DNA of 64,000 nucleotides. Source: Nageia nagi (lineage: Eukaryota; Pinophyta). Position 1 is the first letter of the stretch. Each line of letters starts with the position of its first letter. Location of the stretch: the NCBI GenBank assembly GCA_050084985.1, contig JBITNC010000002.1, positions 35,464,001-35,528,000 on the forward strand, given 5' to 3'. A program made the position numbers and the translations under genes. The notes beneath the pieces are model-generated. The model saw only the letters and a list, made by a program, of their open reading frames with translations, ran no database searches and was not told the origin of the DNA. Positions 34,710-46,330 of this stretch are shown one piece after another.

Positions 34710-35090
34710 AATGCTTATATTTTTAAGTTAAGTCCTATGCATGCTTAAATACTTATTTGTTAAGTTAATAAATGCATGCTTAGTACTTAAATTTTATGCA
34801 TGCCTAATACTTGCTTAGACCTTGCTTAAGGACTTAAAATTTAAGTTAGATACTTTTTTAAGTCAAATAATGCATGCTTAAGGATTTAATTTTTATAAGT
34901 TAATGCTTAGGACTTAAAATTTTTAATGCATACTCAAGGACTTAAATTTTTTAATTTTATGCTTAGAACTTAAAAATTTTAAGTTTAATAATAATGCATA
35001 CTTAGTACATAAGTTGGAATAATGCATGCTTTGTACTTAAGTTGAAATAATGTATGTTTATTACTTAAGTTATGATGCCTTTTTACTTCT
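34710..35090 (+). repeat. Irregular tgcatgctta-rich tract in A2 leader
   Basis: The word tgcatgctta or a one-base variant recurs about ten times, together with ggacttaaa or agtacttaa, at irregular 25-45-base spacing. A shorter version exists in A1 (about 9990-10080, ttgcatgctcc, ttgcatgcttcc, tgcatgcc). It looks like an expanded simple motif, not a gene. Confidence 0.65.
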
Positions 35091-36000
35091 TTATGAAGTT
35101 ATGGGAATGTTACATGATATTTGATGGGATATCTTCAAGTTATGCATGTTCCTTATGCAAAGTTAATAAATAAACTTGTGCAAAAATAGGAATGATGTAA
35201 AGGTGTCCTTTAGGGGTTGGTAAACAAAACCCATTGGACACTTAGGTTTCAAATTGATTGGATGATATTTTATTTATGCTCTTTTGCTTCATGTTTTGCA
35301 TCTTGATTTATTTTATTTATACAAAAATGCAAACATTGATATGAGAAACCCTCTAAAATGAACATATTTGCATGTACATTCCACAACATGACTTGTTTAG
35401 GGAGCCATAAGGTGAGGATAGGTGGATTGGAGCCTTTAAGTTCGATGATACAAGTGGTAAAAAGTTTGTATTTCTTAATAGCCTCTAATTTCTTTATTGG
35501 TCTAGACATAACTCTATTAGATGGACAGGCATGTGTGTAGTGATACCACATGTTTGCACATCCATTCAAGGATTATCTTGATAACCTAAGAGGAAAACTT
35601 GAAACGTAATCAAGATTAATAATTTGGTCAATCTAATAAATATCAAAATCTTGGAAAATAGCTAGTACTTCTCCTTATGAGAGTATATTACTACCTGAGG
35701 AAAATTGGTTGAGGATTGATAGGACTTGGGCTCCTCTTATGTGGGCATCTATGTGAAGGCTTAATTTTTAACAAAAAATAAACCTCAACAATGTCACTCT
35801 ACATCTATGATTCTTGAGATAAGAAATGTATTTGGGTACATGAGATATTATTTGAATTGTAAAACATTTGCACTTATGAATCAAATCAAGCATGTATTTA
35901 GTACTAAATGTAACATGTATTATTTACTTGGTTAAAACATAATATTTAAATGTTGTTTATTGAAAGCACATGCTTATTATTTCACATTTTTGTGTAGCAA

Positions 36001-39000
36001 ATAGGAGAATATTTTTTACCCAAACACATTTTTTATGGTTCCAACTATGGGATTTGGGAATCTTAGATGAGAGCTAAATTGCAGGCAAGAAAGCTTTGGT
36101 AAATAGTGAATAAGAACATTGTACCTCCTATAGATGAAAAGGCTCTAGAGGCTTACAACACAAAGAATAAGTTGGTACCTTCATGATTTATTGTGCAGTT
36201 TCAAATGATGTGCTCTTGATGATATCCTCTTCAACCTCAACAAAGAAAGCTTTGGATAATCTTAAGAAAATCTACCTTGGTTCAAATTTTTTAAGAAGGT
36301 TTACCATTCTCCAAATGTTGCTTCAATCTCGTTAAGGTGAAGATGAAAATGTGGCTATCTACTTGAATAAAATCATTGACATAAGGAATCAACTTGTTGC
36401 TTATGGATGCAATTGGATCAATGATGAGTTTATGGTCTTCATCATTCTTTAAATCCTCTCTTCAAAGTTTAAAAACTTTGTGACAGTTATGAAAACAAGA
36501 TTTGATGATGAAAAAAAATCTTTTCCCTTGAGAACCTTTCAAGGCACCTATTGAAGCATGAGGAAACCCTTAACAATAAAGGGTTGATTTCTTCTCCTAA
36601 AGATAATAATGTTGCTCTTGGAGCAACTAAAACTCCTTTCAAAAGGAAGTCCAACCATCAAAAGAAATCTTATCCTTATTACTTTAAAAGGTTTTAGAAA
36701 AGAGATAATGGATACAACAACAAGAAGAACAATAGAAACCATAACCATAGCAAAAGGAACAGTGGCAACAATAATCATTTCAAACAAAGAGATGGAAAAG
36801 GCAAAGCAAACACTCTTTATCTTAATTTTTTTTATGGTAATTGTAACTATTGTGGCATTCAAGGTCATAAAGAAGTTTATTATTAAAAAAAGAAAAGGAA
36901 AAAAAAATTTAAAAGGTAATGAAAATGTAAAGAACTACAAAGGAAAGAAAAATACTCATACTTGTTTTGCTATGATGCTCTACTCCATGTCTCGCTCTTT
37001 TTCATCTGAATGGATTGTTGACTCTGGTTACACTAATCACCCATGCTTTAAAAAAGAAAAGTTTGAGAACTTTTACAAGTACAAAAAAGATGTTGTTGTG
37101 ATTGGTGATAACTCTACCCTTGAAGTCCAAGGAATTAGGAATGTGCTGATTCAAGAAAAGGTTATTGAAAATATTCTCTATGTTTCTAAGTTAAGGATGA
37201 ACCTTCTCTCTGTAATCCATGTTTTTAGAAAAGGATACTCTTTTAAGTTTGACTCTCAATCCTGGTGCATTAAGAAAGGACTTACCACTTTGGTTAAAGT
37301 ATCTGTGAAAGATAACCTCTACATTATGGATCAAGTTCTATCAAAAATGTATCTTGCTTCTAGTGTGTGTTCTAAAGGCAATCTTTGGCACCATCATTTA
37401 GGGCACCTTAAGCACAAGAATATTCAAGTCATGAAATTCCAAGAACTTATGGAAGGTTTTCCTTCAATTTCTCCCTTAAGTGGTCTATGCGAGAAATGCA
37501 TTCTGGGCAAGATGCATAGATAAAAATTTGAAAAAACAAGGCAACAAGAGCATCTCAACCTCTTTACTTATGCATTCAGATTTGATGGGTCCATTTTAGA
37601 CTAAGTCGCTTGAAGGAGCATCTTACATCTTGACCTTCATTGATTAATTTAACAGGATGACCTTTGGGTATCTACTTGAGCATAAGGATAAAACCTTTGA
37701 AAGTTTTAAGGTTTTTAAAGCCTTTGTTGAGAATAAAACTAGCCTTAAAATCAAGATGTTGAGATCAAATAATAGGGGAGAATATAACAATAATGAGTTT
37801 AATAACTATTGTGTTAAGTATGAAATCAAAAAGTAGTTTACAATTCCATACACTTCTTAGTAGAATGATATTGCCAAATAAAAAAATAGAACAATAATGG
37901 AGATGGCTAGATGCATGTTGGGTAATCTTCTTAAGTTCTTATGGGGTGAAGCTATGAGCACTACTAATTACACCTTGAATAGGTGTCCCACAAAAGTTGT
38001 TTAAAGTAAAACTCCTTTTAAAGCATGATCAAGAACAAAACCTAACATTTCTCACCTTAAGGTGCTTGGTTGTGAAGCATTCTCTTACATTATTTTTAAG
38101 AAAAGGAAGAAGTTGGATAAAAGTGTTGAAAAATGCATCTTTGTGAGTTATGACAGTCAGCATAAAGGCTACAGGCTCTACTCTCTAACCTATAAAGTAG
38201 TTATCATTTTAAGTGATGTAAAGTTCAATGAACTTCCTAAAGAATTTTGTTCTAATGAGGATGTTGATGATCTAGAGGACTCTTCATTTGCTCCTAGCTG
38301 GTTGGATATTGATGTAGATAATTCACCTTAGGAACAAAATTCTCTAACATAAAAGGTAACAAGAAACATGACCTTAAACAAATCCTTAATTACCAAGATT
38401 GACAACAAACATGAGCCCTCAACCTTCAAAGAAGCTTCTAAGCATGAGTGTTGGATGAAAGCCATGAAAGTGGAGTATGAGGCACTTATGAAAAATAAAA
38501 CTTGGGGTTTGATTTCTTATTCCAATGAAAAGAGTGTGATTGGCAATAAATGGATCTACAAGGTCAAGTTCAATTCAGTTGGAGATATTGAGAAATACAA
38601 GGCAAGGTTAGTAGCTAAAGGTTTTACTCAAAAATATAGTGTAGATTATAAAGAAACCTTTGCTCCCATGGCAAAGATGCCTACTATGAGAGTTATCCTT
38701 GCTCTTTCTGTAGGTCAAAGATAGAAAATTTTTCAACTTGACGTCAAGAGTGCATTTCTCTATGGTAACTTAGATGTGAAAATCTTCATGAATCAAATAG
38801 AAGGGTTTATTATGGAGGGTAAAGATTCCTTTGTGTGGAAGCTAATGAAGTCATTGTATGGACTTAAGAAAGCACCTAGAGCTTGGTACAAAAAGATTTC
38901 AAGATACTTTGTAGACATTAAATTTTTCAAGTGTTTTTTTGAATCCGATCTATATGTGCTCAATTAAGAAAAATACGTGATATTGATACTCCTTTATGTG

Positions 39001-39958
39001 GATGATCTTTTAATTATAGGGAACAATGATGGAATCATTCAAGAGTGCATATCCAATCTTAAGGTAACATTTGAAATGACTGATCGTGATCTTTTGCACT
39101 ACTATATTGGAATGTAAGTGTATCAATATAAGAATTGTACTTACCTTAGTCAATATAAGCATATATCCAACATCTTGTAGAAGTTTAGAATGGAGGAGTG
39201 TAGATATGCTGCAATCCTAGTCTCTCTTGGAATCACTATTTCTCTAAGCTCCAACTCTAAGTTAGCTAATGCTACAGCTTACAGGTAATTAATTAGTAGT
39301 CTTTTGTATTTGACTATATTCAGGATAGATGTTACCTTTGCAGTGAATTTGATGGCATGATTCATGCAAAAACCTTATGTTGAGCACCTCAATGTTATTA
39401 AGCAAATATTGAGGTATATTGCAGGACTATAGATCTTGTTCTCAAGTATTCCAAGTTGACCTTGCTTTTTCTCTCTAAATTCATATATTTTGACTATGTG
39501 GGAGATAGAGATTACATAAAGTCAATCTCTGCATATGTGTTTAGCATTGGTTCAGGTGCTATTCTTGGGCTTCCAAGAAGCAACCTATTATTTCTCTTTC
39601 CACCATAGAAGCTAAATATTATGCCATGTCTGTTGTATCCCAAGAAGCCATTTGGCTAAGGCATCCTCTAAAATAAATTAGGTATGAGCAAGGTGGCTCA
39701 TCTTTGATCTCTTCAAGCAATCAGTTGGCTATTTCTTTTGCTAAGAATCTAGTGTTCCATCAGAAAATAAAACATATGGAAATCCATGCCCATTTTATTA
39801 GGGAGAAGGTTCTTGATGGTATCATACACTTGGAGTAATTTCCATCCACCTTGAACTCTGTTGATTTGTTCACCAAGCCCCTCTTGAAAGCTCAATTTTG
39901 TAAGCCTAGGGATGTTATTAGGTTGGTGAGGTTACCCTCAAGGGAGAGTGAATTTTGA
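36001..39958 (+). pseudogene. A2 gag-pol polyprotein relic (copia)
   Basis: The start codon used by A1 and A3 (ATGGGAGA) is ATAGGAGA here (36001). Gag continues in broken frames to about 36700. The zinc knuckle is CNYCGIQGHKEVYY near 36850 with the last Cys lost. Open frame 36609-37523 (304 codons) carries protease VDSGYTNH (Asp and Gly kept) and an intact HHCC integrase zinc domain (WHHHLGHLKH…CEKCILGK). The integrase core keeps HSDLMG but has RSNNRGE and AK-stop-KN in place of the second Asp and the Glu. RT: 38368-38724 (ARLVAKGFTQKY), 38776-38967 (LMKSLYGLKKAPRAWY), YVDD intact at 38995-39006. RNase H is decayed and pol ends at TGA 39956-39958. Dead, but the least eroded copy. Confidence 0.93.
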
Positions 39959-40765
39959 ATTCTTATGTTGAATTCATATTTGTGATGACAACTTCACCCC
40001 TAGGAGGATTTTGTGTTGTATGGTGTTTATTTTGTTATACACCTTGATGGTAAGTTTGCTCTACACGAGGAACTTATTATACAAATTGGCCAACCTTGCA
40101 CTATTCAGTTATCCATGTGTGAGGAACTCTTATGTGTCTTTTCACATTGTTCAATTATCCATATATGAGAAACTCATATGTGCATACTCTATTTTTGGTC
40201 AATCTAGCACTGTTTAGTTATCCATGTGTGAGAAACTCTTATGTGTCTTTTGGCACTGTTTAGTTATTCATGTGTGAAGAACTTGTATGTGCATGCTTTA
40301 TTTTGTAATGATAATCAACACATGTTTTATATACAGTGGGTGATTATAAGTTTTTAGCATGGCATCTTCATGATGACTTATACTGCACCATTGATCAGTT
40401 CATGATGGCATTAGTGTGATTCATATATCCTTGTTGATATAAATATGATGCATCTAACTGATCTTGTTATATGATTTTATTATGACTTACAGGTTCTTTT
40501 GAGATTGCAAGTTACTTACCTCAAGTATGTAGGCTCTTAAAGACTCTTCATGACTTTCAATTGGATGACTACTTCATGTACATTGAAATCGATTGTGGTT
40601 AGTGATTGTATTTGGTAAAGTAGTGAGTCTCAAACTAGATATTTCTTACTTCACTAATATGTAAAAAGTTCTCATGTCCATTGTATCTATTTAGATGAGA
40701 ACTCTCTTACTTTCCCTTCTTTATCTCTCTTACTTGCTCTATCCCAATATTGCATTAAAGGGAAG
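39959..40765 (+). other. A2 3' non-coding region with ~47-bp repeats
   Basis: About 800 bases. Four units of ttatccatgtgtgaggaactcttatgtg or variants start near 40109, 40155, 40217 and 40264 (spacings 46, 62, 47). A1 has two such units. A purine tract (attaaagggaag) ends at 40765, directly before the 3' LTR. Confidence 0.82.
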
Positions 40766-41270
40766 TGTTGGAATGTATAATGCATTATTGTAAAGGTTTG
40801 TATTAAATCTTCTATGTAAATTCACTAATACTTAATGGTATCATTTGATATCTTAAGTATTTAAGTGAATATGATAATGTAACTTATCTTACACTCCATG
40901 TCATGAGCATGCCCCTTGGGTAAAAGGATGTACATGTTATGCTTTTGTACATTGGATAAAAGGGTGATCCAAAGAATGATTTTTGCCTATAAATAGAAAG
41001 CTTCCTCTTTGTGATCACACACCAATTGTGGAGTAAAGTTATGCTAGAGAATAGAAGTGTAGGAGTTGAGATTAGAAGAATTGAAAGAGAGTTGTATTTG
41101 TCATTGAAGTAAATATCTGGTTAATGGATGTACTCCTAGTTAGAGGAACCACTTTATATCTTGAGTTACTTTGTGAGATTATCTTATTTATGAGATTGTT
41201 AGATATGTATTGTGAACTTTTAAGAGATCTTAGTTGTTTAAAAATTATCTTGTTAATGTTAGTTCCTTCA
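40766..41270 (+). repeat. A2 3' LTR
   Basis: 505 bases, tgttggaatgtataatgcat to gttagttccttca, matching 32484-32985. TATA-box candidate at 40988-40995. Followed by cctaa, the near-duplicate of the left flank cctga. Confidence 0.93.
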
Positions 41271-41370
41271 CCTAAGACCCCTACCAAATCTATATCAGAA
41301 TAGGCTACTAGAAGTAGCAAGTAGTGGGTCCTATTCTCCAACAGGAGGAGACCCTTAGAGCTACCAAAAG
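41271..41370 (+). other. G1 internal sequence between A2 and the 3' LTR
   Basis: About 100 bases resume the G1 internal region after A2. They are readable as the last codons of the 3' extra region (RPLPNLYQNRLLEVASSGS, then SPTGGDP-stop). A purine-rich acaggaggagaccc lies some 30 bases before the LTR and may be its polypurine tract. Confidence 0.55.
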
Positions 41371-43495
41371 ATTGTATTCTTTCATAATTACACTCTAGGT
41401 TGGGGTAACATACTATCATTCTTTTATTCTTTCATTCTTTTCAAAAAAAATCTTTCTATTCCAACTCTCTTCCTTTAAAAATTAAATTTTAGTCTTCTAT
41501 TAGCCCTAAGATTGAAGAATTTTGAGTGTTGTTGAGATCCAACTATTATATGTATAATTTGACTATTGTATACATGGGTCCTTATCTTTGATATTTTTAC
41601 CTTTTAAATTTCTAGTCAAAAATGATCGGGTGTTGTAATAATTCATGGGGATTTACCTTAATTCTTATTAATAGTCAAATGGGGCAGGAATTGTACCTAT
41701 AAAAGAATTATGTATAGGAAGAAAAAAGTCTAAAAGTTGTAGATATAATATTTGGGTGTTGTAGATATAATGTTCAAGAGTTGTAAATATAGTGTTCAAG
41801 AATTTTTGTAAATATAATTCCAAGTTATGTCCAAGTGATGGCAAGTGATGATTCAATAAGATCCCAAATAGAGTCCACCAATTTTGAATGATGATGTCAA
41901 AACCTTTGGCTTAATGGTGGGTGCTAATTCAAGAAGATCTTAGATAGAGCTCATCGATTTTGAATGATGATATCAGAACTTTTATCTCAAATCAATGAAT
42001 TCTAGAACAAGTGATGGCGAGTGATGATTCAACAAGATCCTAGATAGAGCCCACCAATTTTGAATGATGATGTTAAAATTTTTGGCTCAAATCAGTGGGT
42101 CCCAAAATAAATGATGGCAAGTGATGATTCAAAAAGATCCTAGATAGAGCCTACCAATTTTGAATGATGATGTTAAATTTTTTGGCTCAAATCAATGAAT
42201 CTTAGAACAAGTGATGGTAAGTGATGATTCAATAAGATCCCAAATAGAGCCCACTAATTTTGAATGATGATGTTAGAATTTTTAGCTCAAATCAATGGGT
42301 CCCAAAATAAGTGATGGCAGGTGATGATTCAAGAAGATCTTAGATAGAGTTTACCAATTTTGAATGATGATGTTAGAACTTTTGGCTCAAATCAATGAGT
42401 ACTAAGAAGAGCCAATTCATCAACAAAATCCAGAGAAAAGAAATAATACCCATCATACTAAGGTAAGAGTAATAGATAAGAAGTAACACCTATGTCCACT
42501 TGATCTTGAGTGTTTGACCCTTAGGGCCCTGTTAATATGTTGGCTTCAACTCGATTCCACATAATAGTGGTAGCTTATTCTCAAATTAGGTTAATATACT
42601 ATTCATAACCCTCCATTACTCTATTCATTTAGAATTATAATTTGGATCATCAATGGTTGTAGGGAAGTATATAGCTACCAACAGAACACATTGCTAAATC
42701 ATATCTATCAAATTGCAAATGAGTACTTTAATCAACTACAATACCATCCTCAATCAACTATAGGGACAAAGAAGGAACAATCAATGACATGTTAGGAGGA
42801 TTGCAGCTCAATGAATATGATTGTTCAAAAAATTCAAATTCTCATATAATCATTCTATTGGTACTTATTCATTGTGTAATCTAACACAGTTGTAAAATTT
42901 ATTATAAATAGTTTCCTTTATCAAGATGAGTAATTATGTATATTAATGATAGACAACAACCCATCAAGGCAAGTATAAGTATAAATGGTAAACTGTTAGG
43001 AATCAAAGAGGTTGGACATTCTAGCAAATTTTTTCAGGTTTATAAGATACTTTCATATATGATAATGCAAATAGATAATGCTTTGCCCTTTTACAACAAG
43101 TGGTTGTTTATTTCTTTTGTAAATGTTATGTATGAGATGATGTCTTAAGTTGTGGCTATGTATTATGATTGTGAGACCCTAAGGGTGAGATAGCTCACTA
43201 TTCTTAATCTTGGTTATGGATTGTTGCCTATGTTGCAATGCTTAGGCTGTGAAGTTCTTGCTTTAGTTTTAGTTTAATTTGTTAATCTCTTTCCTATAAC
43301 TCTATACCTTTTATCTCTTTCTTGTTACTTTCAACCTTCATAATATATAGGAACTGACCTATAACCCAGAGATTGAGTAGAAAACCAACACAAGTGCATT
43401 TCCACCATCTTTTGATCTTTTAAGAAACCTACTATTATGGGCAATGGAGAACTCAAACAGACCAAATCCTTTGAGGTTACATTATACCAATCAAT
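41371..43495 (+). repeat. G1 3' LTR (~2.1 kb)
   Basis: Begins attgtattctttcataatta and ends accaatcaat. It matches 20471-22500 along its length but has one more ~100-base unit in its internal repeat (41836-42410), which accounts for most of the ~95-base length difference. TATA-like TATAAAAG at 41698-41705. Confidence 0.87.
41836..42410 (+). repeat. ~101-bp tandem repeat inside G1 3' LTR, 6 units
   Basis: Units start at tgatggcaagtgatgattca and variants near 41836, 41912, 42012, 42112, 42212 and 42312. The second-unit boundary shows the same short first unit (~76) as the partner LTR, so the array structure was inherited and then gained or lost one unit. Confidence 0.88.
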
Positions 43496-44516
43496 ATTGA
43501 TCAAGCTTTGAGAAAAATCCATTGATCTAGGTGTTGAAACAAATTTATTTTGCATTTTTCAAACCTAAAATTCAAATACCCATAGCTTTTAATTTGAGAG
43601 GAAATCTATGATGATTTTTTTTTTAATTTGGCTTTTTTGATATGTATCCATTCCACTAATTAGATTTTCAAAATTCCTTTATTACTCATATGCTAGTATA
43701 CAATACTATGTCCCCAATCATCACTAATTTTCTTCTACATGTATGTTTTACTTCCCTGACTTTGTTTTTTATCTTTATTTCTAAGAAAAATATGATATTG
43801 TTCTCATTCACTTTTGATATCTTTTTACAACTTTTCATCAAGTTTTTTCACTTTTTGTACCATATCATCAAATCATCTTATCAACCTAAAACTTGTTGTT
43901 GCTTATCCAATTTTTAATTTTCTATTTTCTAAGTTTAATTTAAATACTTTCAATGAATTTGAACTCATGCCACTACTAAAAATCACTATATTTACATCCT
44001 TTTTTTATGTCAGAACATAGAGCATTTTTTTAAAACTTCAGCACCATAAATTGATGCCAATTTTAACGAGATTGACCCAATAGTTTTTGCATCCTAATCT
44101 ATATCTATGTTTGCTTCTAAACATGTCTTAATGCATCTTTTTTTGCATCAATTTTTGATCCAATTGGTGTCTTTTTTATGTCTTTTTTCCTATCAAATTG
44201 CATCTCTTTTTGCATCCATATTTGTATCAAATTGCATCCTTTATTGTGTTGGGATCTTGATAACTTTTAAAAATTAATTTGTTTTAAACGATTAATATAA
44301 TGTTATTTAATTTTGATGATTAAAATTTTTATAATTATTAATATAAGTTTATTTAATTTTAATAATATTATTTATATTATTAATATATACTTTTTATTAT
44401 ATTTTAATAAATTTTTAATAATAACAATTATTATATTTTTATATATACGTAAAAATGATAACATATATGTCAAAAAATGATAACATCCACATCATACATG
44501 TCACAATTATACAATG
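43496..44516. other. Gene-free spacer right of G1
   Basis: No supported gene. A short, T-rich stretch at about 44100-44240 repeats the words gcatcttttttgcatc and atcaaattgcatc. Next is a very AT-rich run of TTTAAT/ATTATT (44280-44450). Confidence 0.6.
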
Positions 44517-44519
44517 GTT

Positions 44520-46330
44520 TTCACATCATGAGTACTAGGACTCAACATAACATCCTCGCTAAATGACTCACTACCTAAGCCACTACTTGATCCCCTAGCT
44601 AACTTGCTAGTTGACTCATCATCATCATGATCATGATCATCTGATGATCAAATCAAATGGTGGTAGTGAACTACATCATCTGGTCCCATCAATGGCTCAC
44701 GATGCTCAATCACCTGCAGGTCATGCTACATTGTTTGACCCTGCAATGTACCTACCTATAAATAATAAGAAAATAAATGTTAGTAAATAATCAAACTTAC
44801 CAAAAATATGCATCACCTATAATGAATTCATATGCATTTATTAATTAAAATAGTTGTAATTACTTACACCAGTATCTAGCCTATCCTTCAGGGCCTAGTA
44901 ACCAAATGTGATGCCAACTCATCATTCATTATAATCAGGTAACCAATTGAAATCTCTCAAGTAAAAAAAATTAATTAATACTATCTTAAAAAAAACTATC
45001 TATTAATTTTCAAAAATTAAATATCATTGAAAATCACTAAATGTACTTATGAAATGGGCATCCAAAGATGATCTCCTCCATCCACTTCCCCCTAGATGCA
45101 TAATCTTGCATCCCAGTTTGGCAAATCTAGACTTCACCACTTTTTATTGCAGTATTTCCTTACCTTTCGCTTTCCTCTTATCTACCTCAACCACTTTCTT
45201 AAGTAGCATCTTCTATACCTTCTTATGAAATAATTAATTAGTATTATATTAAAAACATAATTAATCATGTTCAAATATTAAATATAAAGGAAAATATTGC
45301 ATACCTTCTTATGGATGTAAATTGGTTTCATTGGTTAGGGGAAAGTTTCATCACTTTTCATATCACGTGATCTCTAACCCTTTTGAGATTCAACCCTACC
45401 TGTTGGAGCACTTTCTTCTCTCTCTACCCTTCACCAAAATCATGTTTCAGATTTGTTATTATTCTTTTTTTTGCTGCAAAATACATAAATTATAACAAAT
45501 TACTTTTAGTGTCTTGAAATATTTAATAAAAATAATCAAACATACATACCAAAAAATGATGCAAATAATAAAAAAAATATACATACCAAAATCATATTGC
45601 TTTTCCCATGACTTATCAAGTGTTTCTACAAATTTTAATACTACAACATTCTTGAGTGTTTTGTAAAAAAGTGAACCTGAAAAATAATTGAAAGCATATT
45701 AGTAGATTTAATATATTTTTAATAAATATGTAAATTTATATTTTTCAAACATAAAATATTACCATTTTTCATTGTTCATGACCTCTTTATCTGACATCAC
45801 AAAAATTTGAAGATTTTTGGATCCTTGAATCACCATAAACCTAGACTATTGATTTGCTGACTCTAAACATATGCATGGATCACATCACAATATGCTTAAA
45901 AATATAAATTAAAATAATTTTTCATTACTTTTTAATAAATTAAGTAATTATAAATAATTACAAGAAGAAACACCATGTCTCTATGGTGTGCTAACACCAC
46001 CAGGTCCTCTAGCCTCCCTACCAACAAACATTCTCATCAATTCATCAGGGGTGAACATACTTTTATATATTAGTACAATACCCTTTAACTTCTTTAGATG
46101 TTCAAAAAATTAAATGAACAAATGATTACATGTCCTACTTAATGAAATATATATAGTATTATTCGATCTTATGTTGATATTACATAATACATATGAATAC
46201 TTACAAGCTTGTTTGATATTTTTTGTAATGTCATATTGATCTTTATCTCCACTTTTTCTTTTTACTTTCTTCCTCTTAACTTATTTATCATCCTTCTTTT
46301 AGTGTCCCATGGTCGATGGTGATCACTAAA
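44520..46330 (-). pseudogene. Possible decayed multi-exon gene or transposase relic
   Basis: Several minus-strand patches have protein-like composition and are bordered by plausible GT/AG sites. They are: about 46060-45990 (FTPDELMRMFVGREARGPGG, then STP-stop-RHG), about 45880-45760 (FMVIQGSKNLQIFVMSDKEV), about 45480-45310 (EESAPTGRVESQKG), about 45235-45060 (KVVEVDKRKAKGKEILQ) and about 44750-44550 (acidic DDHDHDDDEST). The patches are separated by AT-rich DNA of intron length. The GGVSTP…RHG patch loosely recalls plant En/Spm-type transposase genes, but I cannot identify it. It may be a broken host gene or DNA-transposon gene. No terminal inverted repeats were found. Confidence 0.3.

Larger units (their letters stand above)
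33001..36000 (+). other. A2 ~3-kb non-coding leader
   Basis: No protein-like frame. From left to right: AT-rich DNA; a four-unit ~69-base minisatellite (33661-33903); pyrimidine-rich DNA with short stretches like the A1 leader (34100-34330); a region of recurring tgcatgctta and acttaa words (about 34710-35090); then the block shared with A1 and A3 (about 35380-35780) and a shared run up to gag. The 60- to 99-codon open frames in it are not conserved between copies. Confidence 0.75.
32484..41270 (+). mobile_element. Ty1/copia element A2, complete, inserted in G1
   Basis: 8787 bp with LTRs at 32484-32985 and 40766-41270, PBS at 32989-33000, a ~3-kb leader, gag-pol relic (36001-39958), purine tract and a target duplication cctga/cctaa (32479-32483 and 41271-41275, four of five). 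It is the best-preserved A-family copy: it has the longest open frame (304 codons, 36609-37523), and its RT keeps YVDD. It interrupts the 3' extra coding region of G1 and is thus younger than G1. Confidence 0.93.
20471..43495 (+). mobile_element. Giant Ty3/gypsy element G1 with two nested inserts
   Basis: Two long direct repeats (20471-22500 and 41371-43495) enclose gypsy-type gag, protease, RT and integrase in the same direction. Removing the solo A-family LTR (501 bp) and element A2 with its duplication (about 8.8 kb) leaves about 13.7 kb. LTR ends read ATTG…CAAT, i.e. TG…CA two bases in; flanks attgg and attga match at four of five positions. The internal order is gag, protease, RNase H-like, RT, RNase H, integrase, then a ~3.1-kb extra coding-like region. 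The size and long LTRs recall the large Tat/Ogre or Athila-type plant gypsy elements, but the RNase H position and the 3' extra region do not match the textbook order of either. Confidence 0.88.
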
